Shown piece by piece: positions 48,601 through 60,980 of a DNA stretch of 64,000 nt. The notes beneath the pieces were generated by a model. That model ran no database searches. It was not told where the DNA came from and saw only the letters and a program-made list of their open reading frames with translations. Position 1 is the first letter of the stretch. Every line of letters starts with the position of its first letter. The translations under genes and the position numbers were made by a program. Origin of the DNA: Liolophura sinensis (taxonomy: Eukaryota > Mollusca > Polyplacophora > Chitonida > Chitonidae); NCBI RefSeq assembly GCF_032854445.1, contig NC_088305.1, positions 27,178,628-27,242,627 on the forward strand, in the 5' to 3' direction.

Positions 48601-48927
48601 AAAGATATGGTTATATTTCATTGAACTTTTGTTAAATAATTCCTACATTTCTTTCTGTAATCAGACAGGCTCATTTGTTGTATATCACATGACCTGAATT
48701 TTTCACTATCCACAATCATTCAATCAACAGTCGGGAAAACATGATGCAGTAATGTTGAAAACTTGTATGTACACAATATTTAATATATTGAATATGGATG
48801 TGGGTCGCTGCATTTAGTTTTTCGCTGGAAAATGACGTATGTATAACGGTAGCTTGACGTTGTTCTTCCCTTGTGTCATCTGATTTTGAACTTTACCGTT
48901 CCCTTGTTTAAGGGGAACTTTATTTCT
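48601..48927. other. 3' flank of the receptor gene
   Basis: On the minus strand an AATAAA lies only a few bases after the stop (complement at 48919-48924) and an ATTAAA near 48778. The second is the more plausible polyadenylation signal because the first would leave almost no 3' UTR. No other gene. Confidence 0.45.
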
Positions 48928-50115
48928 TCACAGTGCGGAGTTTCCAGGAGAGCTTCCGTTCTGAAGGTCAAGTTGTTCGCACGTGATGGATGTCGTCACA
49001 GAACGTCGATACAGTGACGTCATAGTGGAGTTTCTCTGCAGCGTTGCCGCTCTCTCCAAGACAAGGTAACAGTGTGCCATACGATAGTAGCCATGCTTCA
49101 CTTCACGCATGCGCACAGCGTAGATAATTGGGTCACAAACACAGTTGGCGAGCCAGAGAGCGTACATAAAATAATCCACTCTTAACAACAGTCTGTAGTT
49201 CTTCATCACCCACATGTGATCCGATAAAATCTTGAGAAGAAAAAAGGCCTGGAATATACAATGTGGTGACCAGCAAACGATAAATGTCCCTAAGATGATC
49301 AGTGTGGTGACCAGACCTTTAATGTTTCTCCTCATGTGCCTCTGGTGGCGCCCGGCCATTTTCTGGTACTTGTAAATAGTTACAAATACGCGGCTGTAAA
49401 ACACAACCATCACAATGAAACAGACATGCGCCAGGGGAAACAGTAGGTATTCCGTCTCGTATCTTGAACAGTATCCAATTTCGCAGAAATTCACGTAGTC
49501 TCGGCCCACACAATATGAGTATTCCGGTGCAGGAACGATAAAATCTGAGAATCCGCAGAGAAGGCCAATAATCCAAATCCCAGCAAGAGTTAATGTCACT
49601 CTCCGACCAGTGAAGACATTCAGATAGTGTAAAGGTTTGCTAATTGCCAGAAAATGGTCGAAAGCCAGAACCACCAAATTAAGTAAGGAGATCGTATGAC
49701 CCATCATTACGAGGGCTTTCAACACGGTGTACACACAGAGACGTTTCCCGTAAGCCTCCCCTGGGGTAAACATGGGGAACACGGAGCTGTTGGCCACGTG
49801 CAGTAATACTACAGAGCTGATGAAAAGATCGCTCATGACCAGGTTCACAATGAAACGCTGATTCGCTGAGAAGGAACCGGAAATATGGAACATGGCAAAG
49901 AGCGACGCCATATTAGCTGTAATTCCTACAGAGGCTAACACGACCACCAACGATTTTCCCGCCTCAAAACTCATCCTATTATAAGCATTTGACAAATTCA
50001 GAAGATTCCCAGCGCTGTTGTTAGCGCCATCCCCAAAGACATTTAGAGATAGATTTTTTCCTGCGTCATCCTCCATAAGACCCATCAGGATAGCTTTGAG
50101 TTCTTCTCGGTCCAT
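48928..50115 (-). CDS. class A (rhodopsin-like) G-protein-coupled receptor, orphan
   Basis: A 395-residue receptor of the plasma membrane in one uninterrupted exon. I start it at ATG 50115 (MDREELKAILM): the frame runs 57 codons further, but a pyrimidine-rich TTTCAG acceptor lies just upstream on this strand, so the extra residues are probably intron. The N-terminus has three N-glycosylation sequons (N21, N32, N40). Seven hydrophobic segments fall near 53-77, 88-107, 127-152, 173-193, 223-247, 268-293 and 312-334. Class A marks are N68, D96 in segment 2, W181 in segment 4, CWSP (281-284) in segment 6 and DPIIY (328-332) in segment 7. Unusual points are DHF (153-155) instead of DRY, Asp in place of Asn in NPxxY, no proline at the usual segment 5 place, and Val136 where amine receptors have Asp. 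The last two features and DPIIY recall melanocortin/lipid-type receptors, but the ligand cannot be inferred. Repeats and a paralogous fragment (35491-35757) surround it. Confidence 0.92.
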   Translation of the reverse strand: MDREELKAILMGLMEDDAGKNLSLNVFGDGANNSAGNLLNLSNAYNRMSFEAGKSLVVVLASVGITANMASLFAMFHISGSFSANQRFIVNLVMSDLFISSVVLLHVANSSVFPMFTPGEAYGKRLCVYTVLKALVMMGHTISLLNLVVLAFDHFLAISKPLHYLNVFTGRRVTLTLAGIWIIGLLCGFSDFIVPAPEYSYCVGRDYVNFCEIGYCSRYETEYLLFPLAHVCFIVMVVFYSRVFVTIYKYQKMAGRHQRHMRRNIKGLVTTLIILGTFIVCWSPHCIFQAFFLLKILSDHMWVMKNYRLLLRVDYFMYALWLANCVCDPIIYAVRMREVKHGYYRMAHCYLVLERAATLQRNSTMTSLYRRSVTTSITCEQLDLQNGSSPGNSAL

Positions 50116-51350
50116 TATACAGCTTCCGACAGATGATACCTGAAACGAAAATTGGGTAGAACCAATCAAAAAAATATAATGCACCTGTGAATGACAACAA
50201 CAAGACACTTGGATGAAGAATTCAGTTCTTAATTCATCAAAGATGAACCCCAATTTGCCCCTGAGAAAGATGAGCCTCCCAAGCATTCACGTTGAGTGTA
50301 TGAGGGTCCTATAAGTATACCTGTTCGTTCGAGCTTGGGAATCACGAAATTGCCGAATTAAATTTCGAGTTTTGACAAAGAATATACCATTGTGGAACCG
50401 CTGATCGAGTTTCTTTGGTGATTTTTGATGTGCAAACAACGCCTTTGCAGGCTGTTCGAATAATCAATTGTGAAATCACTTATTGTGCGTTTATAGATTT
50501 TCAGTTATACTTTATAACTCCAATCAAATGGGACGTTTGCGTTTGGGAAAGATCATGTCAGTCTTTCCATTATTTTTGGTTTAGTCTCTTGAAGCTCAGA
50601 GCCTTTTACTTCAAACACCTAACTGCACCCAGTTCCTACAGAATATAGGTGTCAAAACAGACATTCGTATACCAGCCCGTCAACCAGAATGGACGTTCCA
50701 TGTCAATAATAGAAAGACCAATTCCCACAATAACGTTCGAACTTGTTTGTTCTTTTCTGTTCATCTCTTCTGCTTACATCTTATTTATATTTTATTTTCA
50801 GTTTCTTTCTTTTGGGGGAATTTTTGAAAGACAAAAAAGACAAGCATGTTATTAATCGATGACTTACATAGTTAATGAAGTTATAAATAAAGCAGTAATG
50901 AAAACAATTCGAAATTATCACTTCATATGAAGTCTTTTTTATCGCCATATGATCCACGGGAATTCTATCGGATATCTTAAATGAAATACAAAACTGGCAT
51001 CTTTATCTACACACAATTGATTAGTTTAAAAGATATACTTTTCCGCTATGACGTGACAAATTACATAAGATCTTCAAATTGGACGTTATCATCTCATTTA
51101 CATATCGAGATTACTCAACTTCCTTATTTTAATTACACAGAAACTCTCATTTCCCTTCACCAACTGGACTTCACAGACCTGTACAGGGCTACAACCCATA
51201 ATTCCACACATAAACATTTCTCGAAAAAAATAGATAAAATGTCGTTTTCATTTTTATATGGTTTGCATTGCTATATGAAATACCGGTGCTGGGTAAAGTG
51301 GGACGAAGGCTTTATCCAATCGGCAATCTTCTTGCACGTAATTCTTTGAT
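50116..51350. other. 5' flank / upstream intron of the receptor gene
   Basis: Holds the putative splice acceptor (about 50140), then sequence similar to 35870-36430. An upstream exon with the true 5' UTR probably exists but is not recognisable. Plus-strand frames here (for example 50981-51349) have no known motif. Confidence 0.45.
50651..50715. repeat. 65-bp direct repeat, first copy
   Basis: gtcaaaacagacattcgtat through the gtcaataat block recurs at 51573-51637 with only a few changes. Confidence 0.9.
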
Positions 51351-51572
51351 AAGCGTTCAGCAAAAACAGTATGTTGTCATTCGGGTGTGAGGGATTGTGT
51401 ATACAATGCCATAGCACTGATAGTAAAATCAGAGCAGCCATACAACAGTGTGACGGTCGAGAAATAATCCGACGTAAGCGGTGAAATACCGCACTTATTA
51501 CCTTAGTTAGGATTGCAGTGATTTTACCTACACGAGCCTGGTGGAGTAAGATGGCACAGCCATGAATTATGC

Positions 51573-51637
51573 GTCAAAACAGACATTCGTATACCAGACG
51601 TCAACCAAGATGGACGTTCCAGGTCAATAATGACAAT
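51573..51637. repeat. 65-bp direct repeat, second copy
   Basis: Copy of 50651-50715, offset 922 bases. Confidence 0.9.
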
Positions 51638-53990
51638 GCCAATGAATGGCTTAACTAATAGCGTAATCGACATTACATTCCTTTCCCCATACCCCTACCC
51701 CAACCCCACCCCAGCCCCTGGTAAAATAAGGCCCAAATGAATATATACCTTCTCGACGAAATATCAAGCCGTACACCCACGTAACTTGCTTGTGTAACTG
51801 ATAATATTACTCATGTTACATAAAACTGTATACAATTGTAACGGCTTGGTACCCACTTTGTATTTTGCACTGTGGAATTAAGGTGATTTTATTAGGCCTC
51901 ATCCATTATCGTTAAATTAAACAAAGAATGCAATATCCTATAGCGGGCTTTCGTTAGTAGCGAACAGTCCGCTTATAGGACGAGTCGATATCAAGTTATA
52001 AGCGGTGTACAAAGGTGAAGGGATTTGTGGAGATGAAGGTAGTGATAGTGTTGTAACTTAGCATCGACGATAGAGGTAAAGTTCGAAACAGCTCATACTA
52101 ATGCTAATTCTTGTCCAGAAATTACAGAGCAAGTTGCAAACTTTCCAATTCCACAGCGTAGCCTACGCAACGAGAGGTGTATCTAAAAATACGACATCAG
52201 TGGTCATACAAGATTTTTTTGACTGCGAGTATCTTAATTACCGTTACGATCAGTGATATATAGAAAAATGCATTTGTGTTTGGTGGCCCGAAAAAAACAA
52301 AACATTATTCAGCCTTTATAACGTTCATGAATGTATATAAACTAATAAAGGCTTTTCTGCACTGCAGTCTGTGTGGGCTTGGTTACTTTCTGCAGAAACA
52401 CTCGTGTTACTTGCATTTTTTGTGGCAAAGTACTAACCCATGCGAATGAGTTTGTTATTGGCAATTTAATAAAAGAACAGAGGAACCTAAATTAGCTCTA
52501 TCCCTGTAGAAGATGTGGTCGCGAAAAGCCGAGGCCTTGACCACAATAGAGTTACATCCAACACCATCCCATTGTATTGGTACGGATAGATTTGTCCCCT
52601 TGGGACTAGTTGTCAGCAGCTACTGATATAGGAAGGCTTTAAGCCTCTGATGATTTTCTCTGAAGTACTAATACCTGGCTATAAAGAGAGGATGTGTCAT
52701 TATCCATACGTACTGGCCAGGCAAATCTTTCGTGATTGGCAGGCTCGCAATCTACTGCAGTTTCGGATGTGGCTTTATTTATCTTATTTAATTATGCCAT
52801 TGATGTTTTAAATCATAATCCAGAATTCTTGTCGGGGTTAAACCTTCGACCTTTGGCAAGTTACTGACGAGCTCTTCCACGTTTAACGTAGAGATATAGC
52901 CACCACATTAGTGATAGGCTTTTGTAAGAATATTAGAATGCGCAAACGGCCATGAGAGGGTGGATAGCCGATTATTGTCACCAAAGCCTGACGCGGTGGG
53001 GTCGGGGGGGGGGGGGGAGATATGTATGTCAAATGATTTCGAGATGGATGTAGTGCCCTGCAATGTCTAATAGAATAACTACCGGTACTATGTAACGAAA
53101 CATTCACAGCATAGAGTGTAACGTCAGAACATAGACGACAGTGCTATGTGGTACATAGTCGCGTCTAAGCGGTGAAATACTGTTTCTTGTCAGTTTACCT
53201 TATTCTGGGCTTTATCCTAACCCTTCAGGTAAATGCTTAAACAGCAGCCGATTACACCCCCTCTGGAAGTTTGGCTGAAGCAGAATTAGGTCAAAACAAA
53301 ATGCAGTGATGTTAAATGCGATGTATTGCATGTAGACGACAATGATCTAGAATTACTCAAAATGTTGTGTTTTTATTACATTTGACATACAATAATATAA
53401 AAACAATGCAAATACCAAATATATAAACAAAAATCAAATAAATACTTAAATAGGAGGTATATGGTGCATGATTTCTTCTTAAAGACGAATAAAACGTTAA
53501 ATTGAAGTAAGGCATGATGATCAAATCATGGTATGTTTGCTTTGATATTGCACTGGGCTATATGGCCGAGTGTCAAATAGCTGCGTACGACATTGTTCTA
53601 TCGTACATTTGTCGTACGACATTTTGTACGTCACTGCTACATGTATGACATCTTTGTGAAATTGGGCCTTGATCTGTTTAAATATCTGCTACACGTATTG
53701 ATGTGGAGCAATATTTACCCGTTAACTACATTCCGCAAAAGTTCGATACGAATGAGCATCAAACAATTCATCAGTTAGAATCTGACAGCCTAATGTATAA
53801 ACATTATCCCTGATAAACGTAAAGTTAATACTTCAGCTAACCAAATGGTATTTCGAGTTCTCTGCACGTGATGTTCCGACGCATTCGTGACAAGGCCCAT
53901 ACAGGCTGTTTGTGACAGACATTTACAGTTTTAACGTGTTGCATTTTGTTTGGTAAAAGCTCTTAAGCTATATTTCTTTTCATAAAATTG
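51638..53990. other. no gene recognised
   Basis: Contains related stretches taagcggtgaaatac at about 51475 and 53167 and a G tract at 53004-53017. The stretch aaaatgcagtgatgttaaat near 53298 matches 33958. Otherwise no motif. Confidence 0.45.
53004..53017 (+). repeat. poly-G tract
   Basis: Fourteen G residues. Confidence 0.85.
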
Positions 53991-54103
53991 GTTTTCCCCG
54001 GGCTGTGCCCGGTTTCCACCCACCATAATGCTGGCCGCCGTCGTATAAGTGAAATATTCTTTAGTACGGCGTAAAACACCAATCAAATAAATAAATAAAT
54101 AAA
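53991..54103 (+). mobile_element. 5'-truncated SINE, type A, with perfect target-site duplication
   Basis: Only the last ~113 bases of the SINE are present (from gttttccccgggctgtgccc to the AAAT tail). Identical 14-base flanks ttttcataaaattg lie at 53977-53990 and 54104-54117. 5' truncation with flanking duplication is the mark of LINE-driven insertion. Confidence 0.9.
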
Positions 54104-54317
54104 TTTTCATAAAATTGAACATTTACGGCTGTAACGCATTGTGGACTTATGTATTGAACCATTCAGTTTGGGCATATTTTATACTCGAAGGGTCTAACAC
54201 ACTGTAAAAATGGTGAAACAGTTTTCATCGTCACACTTTGAGAAATGAGCAGTGTGTATAAAGCTGAAGTCAGGAGTTAACGCTTTGTGAACAACACTTT
54301 TCGTACCATGTTGAAAT

Positions 54318-54362
54318 ACGTGTAGACTACGGTGAAAAATATCAATCAAATAAATAAATAAA
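54318..54362 (+). mobile_element. SINE type A 3' end fragment
   Basis: gtagactacggtgaaaaata followed by tcaatcaaataaataaataa. Confidence 0.6.
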
Positions 54363-55254
54363 CACGTGTGGGGAGTTTCAAGTTTGAACTCTTTTGTCGT
54401 CAAAGGTAAAAACAGCCCGACTGTCATGTGACTTATGAAAAATGTGAGCCAAACTTTTTTGGCATGATTTACTGATCATCTGTCTCAAACTTTTCCAGAG
54501 GCACAAATGACATCTCTTTCCTGTAGGAACTTCTCCAAGCCACGTACTTTCAGATTCTCAATCTTATCTATCATTCCTCCACTCTAAATTACTTTTGGAT
54601 GAAACTTTCTTCAGACGCCCATGTTATTGTAGATGTGATCGAAAATAATTCCCTAACGTTTTTGACAGGTGACATGATACAGTTGGACTTTTTTCTACCT
54701 TCATCGGTAAGAGAGCTGGAACTCAAAGTTGGCCTGTTCTGCTCACCGAAACCTGAATTGTGAAGACTCGGGTTTTGTCTGTAAAATTTCTCCCAATCTT
54801 ACATAAAGCCTTTTTAACTTACGTTCCTTCCCCACCAATATCATTTGCCTACATGACCCTCTTCGTATTCTCTCCCCTCCTCTAAATGAACCAGTGTTTG
54901 CCTACATAAAATCTTCTAAGCCTGATGACACTATTGTTTTCAATAGAGTTTCAGTGACGTAAGAGGTAAGCGATTTGCTAACATTCGAGTTTGTAACTAT
55001 TACGTTCTTCACAATCCCACCATGCGGCCAAGCGCACTACGAGATGCGTTGATATTATAAACACCTACATAAAACCCTCTATTTTTGGATTTTCTAAAAT
55101 ATCCCAAAAGTTTAAATCTCAAGAAACAATAAGACTATACCTTTTATTTTCTATAATTCATAATTGCCAGGTGTCATTTACATTCCTATCCCATCGATTC
55201 AAATGAAACAAAACCAGTTCCACTTATATTTGTAGAATCCTAAGAACCTCTTTG
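54363..55254. other. no gene recognised
   Basis: No motif in short frames. Confidence 0.4.
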
Positions 55255-56070
55255 AAAAGGCGAGAAATGGTGTGTGACAGTGTGATAGCTGAGAAATGGT
55301 CGCACTTAACCCGTCAAATACGACCTCTTGTCAATTTACCCCAGTTACGGTTTTATCACGTTTATTCAAATGCTTGAATAGTAGCAAAGTGCATGGCGTA
55401 AGCAGTATTAGGTAAAATTATGCAGCGAGATTGATTGCAATTTATTAGACGTCATTGGCCTAGAGATACCTAAAATGCTATATCCGGCGTACCAGCTGTC
55501 TCACAGACCACAGTAAACGTTATGGAGGCAATGTCTGAGAAAACATCTGAATTCTGACAGTAAAATCCACCGGCTTCTTTCTCAGAACTGTTTATGTCTC
55601 CATTGAAACGAATATCTTGCTGTCAGCTGACTCAGGGGTTTCATCAACTGTATATCAACAATAGTAATTCGGTGTTTTCACTAAATGAGAACAAAAGGAA
55701 AAAGAGAAAACATACAATCGACCAAGTCAGGGTACATGTAATTTCAAAGGTTTGAATATGTAAACGGTCTTGTCCAATAACCGTCGAGTGCACTAGCGCC
55801 ATACAAAGACCTGTGCAGGCCATGGGTTATTGAATTTGTGTGTTTACAGTCTCTGGTACACGTGTGTATTTTAGATGTCAATGTTTGCTCCGTTATTCTG
55901 TGTCTCATACTCTGTTTGCGTGTTTTGAGGGTATTTCTACCAAATGTTGTCCGTCCGCTAAATTTAGAACATCTTCAGGACAATACGAGTTTTGTGCAAG
56001 TCCTGAAAACTTGTCGTGACGACAAAATCAATCAACGTCTTGTGTTTGTCAGGTAAATTTATATTCTAGG
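55255..56070. repeat. diverged duplicated block, right copy
   Basis: 55450-56070 is the partner of 42950-43620. The part before it (55265-55345) resembles 27820-27900. No conserved frame. Confidence 0.6.
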
Positions 56071-58146
56071 TCTGCATTTTGTAGAGAGCACACACACAGA
56101 GATCGATATTTGATGACATTTATCACTCAGGTCTACTTTGGGGCGTATAGAAACGAATCACCCGCTGATTTCATAGCGACAAACAATTCCGCACATGACA
56201 CATCCTCGCAGAAAAGAAGAAAGGTACGACAGGTACGCCTCATTTCAGATCGCCAAGGAACGCTGTCGCCAAATGACGTGTCTCTGGCAACAGGAAGCGA
56301 ACGTTAGTCTATAGACGTTTTAATGGCAGACATTTGCCCAGCCTCGAGGCTCTGTTTTCAATTTCTTTCCTTGAGCATAAGGATTTTCTGGCATAAAAAG
56401 GAAACAATTCCACAACTGCAAATGACACTAGCTCGTTAAATTCTTATCGCGTCCAGCTCTGCTGTTAAGGCTCCCTCCAAATTCTTAGCAATTTGCGTCT
56501 TTTGCATCTTGCTCTTTTTCTTACGTAATTGGCAATTAGGCCATTTAAGGAATCGAAAAAATACCTGCCGTGTACCTTTTCTTTAATGCAGTGTAAGGTT
56601 TCTGAATTTTGCAATATAGCAATGTTTCCAATAGGATGAAATACACCTATTTCAGCGGCGCCATATAACTTGATCGCTGAGGCGTCTGTGTAGATTATCT
56701 GGTTCAAATAATGTTGCGGTTATCGGGTTCTAACTAAGGTTTGGTACTTTTTTACTGACCGGTTTTTATTTTGAATGTTCCCATTATCACATCTAAAAAC
56801 ATTGTTTAAAACATATACTCGTCTCAGTATGGCTGAAGTATTGTCGATATACCGTTAAGCAGTATGATTCATTCATTCTCAAATGTCTTCATCCTAAAGC
56901 ATCCACTTGACAGAGAGATGACTAAGATCTGGTTGCACGCAAATGATGAAGTAAAGTCACTCGATATCTTCGTTCTGGACTTTCAGGGCAATTTCTAAAA
57001 TGTAGCATTAAGCAAGTGTCTTCGGACTGTCTTTTGCGCAGAGATAATTAAAGACTAACACGAAAAACATTATTATGAAATATAGCACATTACTGTAAAG
57101 TATTTTCGTGAGAGATTGTTTCGGCCAATACAAATGAAATAAACTGGCCATGCACCATTTACTTGGGTAAATATGTCTCATCATATGAGGAGAACTAACT
57201 TCATTGAAATATGTGTATGCAGAAAACTGAAGTGGGGGTTGGGTGATCAGATATATACGGCAATGGAAGCACTTGGCACATGATTCAGATCTAGAGGATT
57301 CTTAACATATCCAAAAAAAGTACATTAAAGGAATACCAAACAACAGCGACAACTGTGCCGGTATCAGAAGTCTTTCAGTGTTGAACAAAGATGACATTCA
57401 CAATCCGATAGAAACGCTGACGACAAGCGAGATAAAGATGATTTAGTGACAGGTTGAGGGAATAACATTATGTGAGATATCGCTGAAGGATCACAAACCC
57501 CTTAAAAAGACAGCAAATAATACGGCCCAAGTTAATTAGAAAGAAGGGTAGAAACAGACCTAAAAGGGTATTTTATTGTTTTGGTGTGACTGCTAACAAT
57601 AAATCAATATTTAATCTGGAATTCTTGCGAGGTCATGAAAAATCGCGCCAGTCATAAAAGGAACACCATGGTTTGCTTGACGTCAGCAGAAACCGTTGCA
57701 TTCTCGGAATATAAATATAACTCGCGCCTGATTGGTCAAAATTGATAACATGGGGTAGCTTTCCATTTCCTAGATGTGCGCCATTTGTTTACTTTGGAGT
57801 GTTAAATATCACCTATGCGACATCACAAACACAAAGGGTTACACTCCATGTGGGATATTTTATAGATGCGTGTACATACACTTTGCATTTTTCATTTGAT
57901 CTGTTTATTTTTTAAGCTTTAGGTCATTCAAATTGGTTTACGTGCTCAAACCAGGAAATAACTGACTTTAGCTACTGATTGGAAATCAGGCTAGTCTGAT
58001 TGGCCAAAAATATAGACGTCAGCTGAATAATTTTTTTAGCTTATTCTGCTTAAGCCATGCTGCTAGCGGCTTGTAATTTGCTGCCATTTAAGCATTTGCA
58101 TGGGCAGTTAGAATAAAAAAAAACCCTAACTGAGGTAAATTAACAA
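56071..58146. other. no gene recognised
   Basis: Frames up to 80 codons (for example minus 56465-56707) show no convincing domain. Confidence 0.4.
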
Positions 58147-58246
58147 GATTTATTTATTTATTTGACTGGTGTGTCACGCCATACACAAGAATATTTCACT
58201 TATACGATCGCGGCCAGCATTATGGTGGGCGGAATTCGGGCAGAGT
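58147..58246 (-). mobile_element. SINE type A 3' end fragment
   Basis: tttatttatttatttgactg followed by the complement of the 3' body (aatatttcacttatacgatc, gccagcattatggtgggcgg). Confidence 0.75.
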
Positions 58247-58746
58247 AAATATTAACAGGGCGTCCAGAATCTCTTTTGGACTGCATGATATGAGATGTAC
58301 TGATATTACCCATTTGCGTAGAACATATCTTGCATCTATCCAAGATCATTGAAAACTGTTGACTGCCTCTCTTTGCATGATTCCGCCCTTTGTTTCAACT
58401 TTATATACTTGGTGGTGGTTCTTTGGTGGTTTGTGTTATACCGATACGTCGTTTTGGGAATTGGACTCCCGATTATTGATTTGGAACGACCTTAATGGTT
58501 GACGGCTGGTGTACGAATGTCTTGTTTCGACGCATGGATTTCAAAGATCAAAGCATTTGGTAATGCGCTTGGACACAGCGTGTTATTGTTACGCACACTG
58601 TAGTTACACAACAGGAACGAAATCAAATCGCATGCCTCTATCGCCATTGAAAATAAGAAAACAACAGTGTCAACAGACTAACGGGGGGTGGGGGGGTGTT
58701 TGTGCAGGTCTAAACACTACCGGACAACTCTGACTAATTCAGTAAA
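58247..58746. other. no gene recognised
   Basis: A short G-rich run at 58683-58698; otherwise nothing. Confidence 0.4.
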
Positions 58747-59020
58747 TGCGAAATTGACTGGAGTCTACATCAGATGTTACCAGGAAGACTTCAGTCAGGT
58801 ACCGGAAATGCAGACCGGAATTGAAACCCAATGCTTTATATCATGCAAACATGATCCGTTTGGCACGATTGTCTCTAGGATAGACCATTGACCACTGATG
58901 TGGCTTATCCGCTACTGATGGTTCCGGTGCGCACTCACATTAAGTTCATCAGGTATACCTTGAGATGGTTTGATGGTATATTTTTCGTAACTTTACTCGT
59001 AATTGTGGCACTATGACCCA
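58747..59020. repeat. recent tandem duplication, first copy
   Basis: tgcgaaattgactggagtct through ctatgaccca. It differs from the next copy by a few substitutions and two small length changes. Confidence 0.95.
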
Positions 59021-59325
59021 TGCGAAATTGACTGGAGTCTAAATCCTGATACCATACATCAGATGTTACCAGGAAGACTTCAGTCAGGTACCGGAAATGC
59101 AGACCGGAATTGAAACCCAATGCTTTATATCATGCAAACATGATCCGTTTGGCACGATTGTCTCTAGGGTAGACCATTGACCACTGATGTGGCTTATCCG
59201 CTACTGATGGTTCCGGTGCGCACTCACATTAAGTTCATCAGGTATACCTTGAGATGGTTTGATGGTATATTTTTCGTATCTTTACTCGTAATTGACGTCG
59301 CCTTGTGGCACTATGACCCAGACAA
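59021..59325. repeat. recent tandem duplication, second copy
   Basis: Repeats 58747-59020 with extra bases after gagtct (59041-59055) and before ttgtggcactatgaccca (about 59295-59305). Confidence 0.95.
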
Positions 59326-59949
59326 CGTCATCTACCAAAAAAGTTAATAAGAAATATGACTGATGAAGTTTTGTGAAAGTGAGCACTGCGAGCTCTAACC
59401 AAAGTGAATTTTTCTTGTGCACCGTTTAAGAAATGTTAAACATGTTAAAAACTAAATAAATAGATAAATTAGGCGTAGTTAAGGATTTAAAATTGATAAA
59501 TGTCGCAATTGAACGTTGAGTATGACAGGACAGTAAATGGTAACATTCGAAATCATTAATACATACAGTCTTAAATGCGCTTAACACGGTGTTAGGGGCT
59601 GTATAAACACAGCCCAGTTTTGACTGTGAACAGCCATAACAAAAACGTTACTGAGATACTGTTATACATTTTCGTCCTTGCGTTATACTTAGCATAGCAC
59701 AAATATGGAGTCAGTGGAGACTATTTGAAGTCAATGTTTGAAAGATAAAAATGTCGTGGACCAGGTACGAGATTGACGCATGAGTTATTACACGTGTATG
59801 TATGTGTGCTTGGCTTTTTACGTTGTACTTTATTACACGCCTATGTCCTTTCGACATCACTGACAACTTCTGCTGACTACTTTTACTTCCAGGTTGATGT
59901 CTTCCCCTGCGGTATATCATTTTAAGTGATGGCGATGTAAATTGTAATA
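59326..59949. other. no gene recognised
   Basis: AT-rich left flank of the YR element. Confidence 0.4.
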
Positions 59950-59959
59950 ATGATGTTAC

Positions 59960-60430
59960 TACAATCGGAGTTACCGGAGTTGATGATTTTCTTTTCAGTG
60001 GGCCGCAAAATTCTTCCAGATGTACCATGGGTCTAAACATATTTGTAGAAATTTACAGTTATTTGGGTGTCCCTTTGGATGAAGAAAACACTAAAGGCGC
60101 GGCTACCAGAGTTACATTTTTAGGCCTTGAGTCTGATACAGAAGATGTGGTAGTGAGGATACCTGAATTAAGATTAACAACCCTCAGGTCATTATGTTTT
60201 GGAAATGATTAATTCTCGCAAGGCAACGCTTCAAGTTCAGCGACTCTTAGGTTCGCTACATTTTGTTTCTAGAGCTGCACGTCCTGGTGACTCTTTTATC
60301 AGGCTTTTAATTTCTCTGACGAGTAAAGTCACTAATCCCGGACATTCTATCCGTTAGAGAAAGGAGCGGAAGATGATCTTAAAAGGTGGCTTTCCTTTTG
60401 GGAACAATTTAACGACGTGGATAAGCATTA
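59960..60430 (+). pseudogene. RT C-terminal part of the YR element
   Basis: GVDDFLFSGPQNSSRC (near 59975-60020) is the catalytic double-Asp block with the preceding Tyr altered. It leads into YLGVPLDEENTKGAATRVTF and LGLESDTED (60058-60145), then a connection segment with LGSLHFVSRAARPGDSF-like sequence in a shifted frame (about 60245-60300). This order and wording are those of DIRS/Ngaro RTs. Upstream RT blocks are absent. Confidence 0.7.
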
Positions 60431-60439
60431 GGAGTCTAA

Positions 60440-60980
60440 TACGCCATTCACTTCTACACAGATAGCGCAGGTGGTGAGGGCAAAGGCTTTGGGGCTTTTT
60501 ACCAAACCAAATGGATCTATGGTATTTGGATGGGAAGTTGGATTTCTGAGGGTCTTTCATCGGATAACACTGCTAGAATTTTTGCCGATTTTTTACAGGG
60601 AGCCAGTTTGGCAAATATGACAGTGCTTTTTCGTTCGGATAATCTAGCTGTTGTAAACATTGTCAATAACATGACATCTCTTTCAAGTAATGTTATGGCA
60701 CTGGTCCGAAGTTTTATCTTAACATGCCTTCACCTGAACATTTTGTTTAGAGCGGAACACGTATCCGGATGCCAAAATGTTATAGCTGATGCAATTTCCT
60801 GGAAGTGGCAAAAGTTCAGAGTGCTGGATTCTTGCGCCGACGAAAAGCCCTCCCGAACTCTGGCAGGTGTTCAACAGCGAGCTCAGAGACTGATTGATGT
60901 GGGCACCTACCAAAATACGAGACTGGTCTATGTCAATGCTCTGTTATCGCTTCCAAAATTCATTTATAATTCAGTTTAGA
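60440..60980 (+). pseudogene. RNase H domain of the YR element
   Basis: HFYTDSAGGEGKGFGAFYQT near 60448 carries the first catalytic Asp. After a frame change a 149-codon stretch (60530-60979) continues with TVLFRSDNLAVVNIVNNMTS (second Asp), LNILFRAEHVSGCQNVIADA and IS, the late blocks of this RNase H type. The stretch ends at a stop at about 60979, just before the recombinase. Confidence 0.7.

Noticed and set aside
56465-56707. YTDAS stretch suggesting RNase H
   Set aside because: Only one short motif in an 80-codon frame, with none of the other RNase H blocks before or after it.
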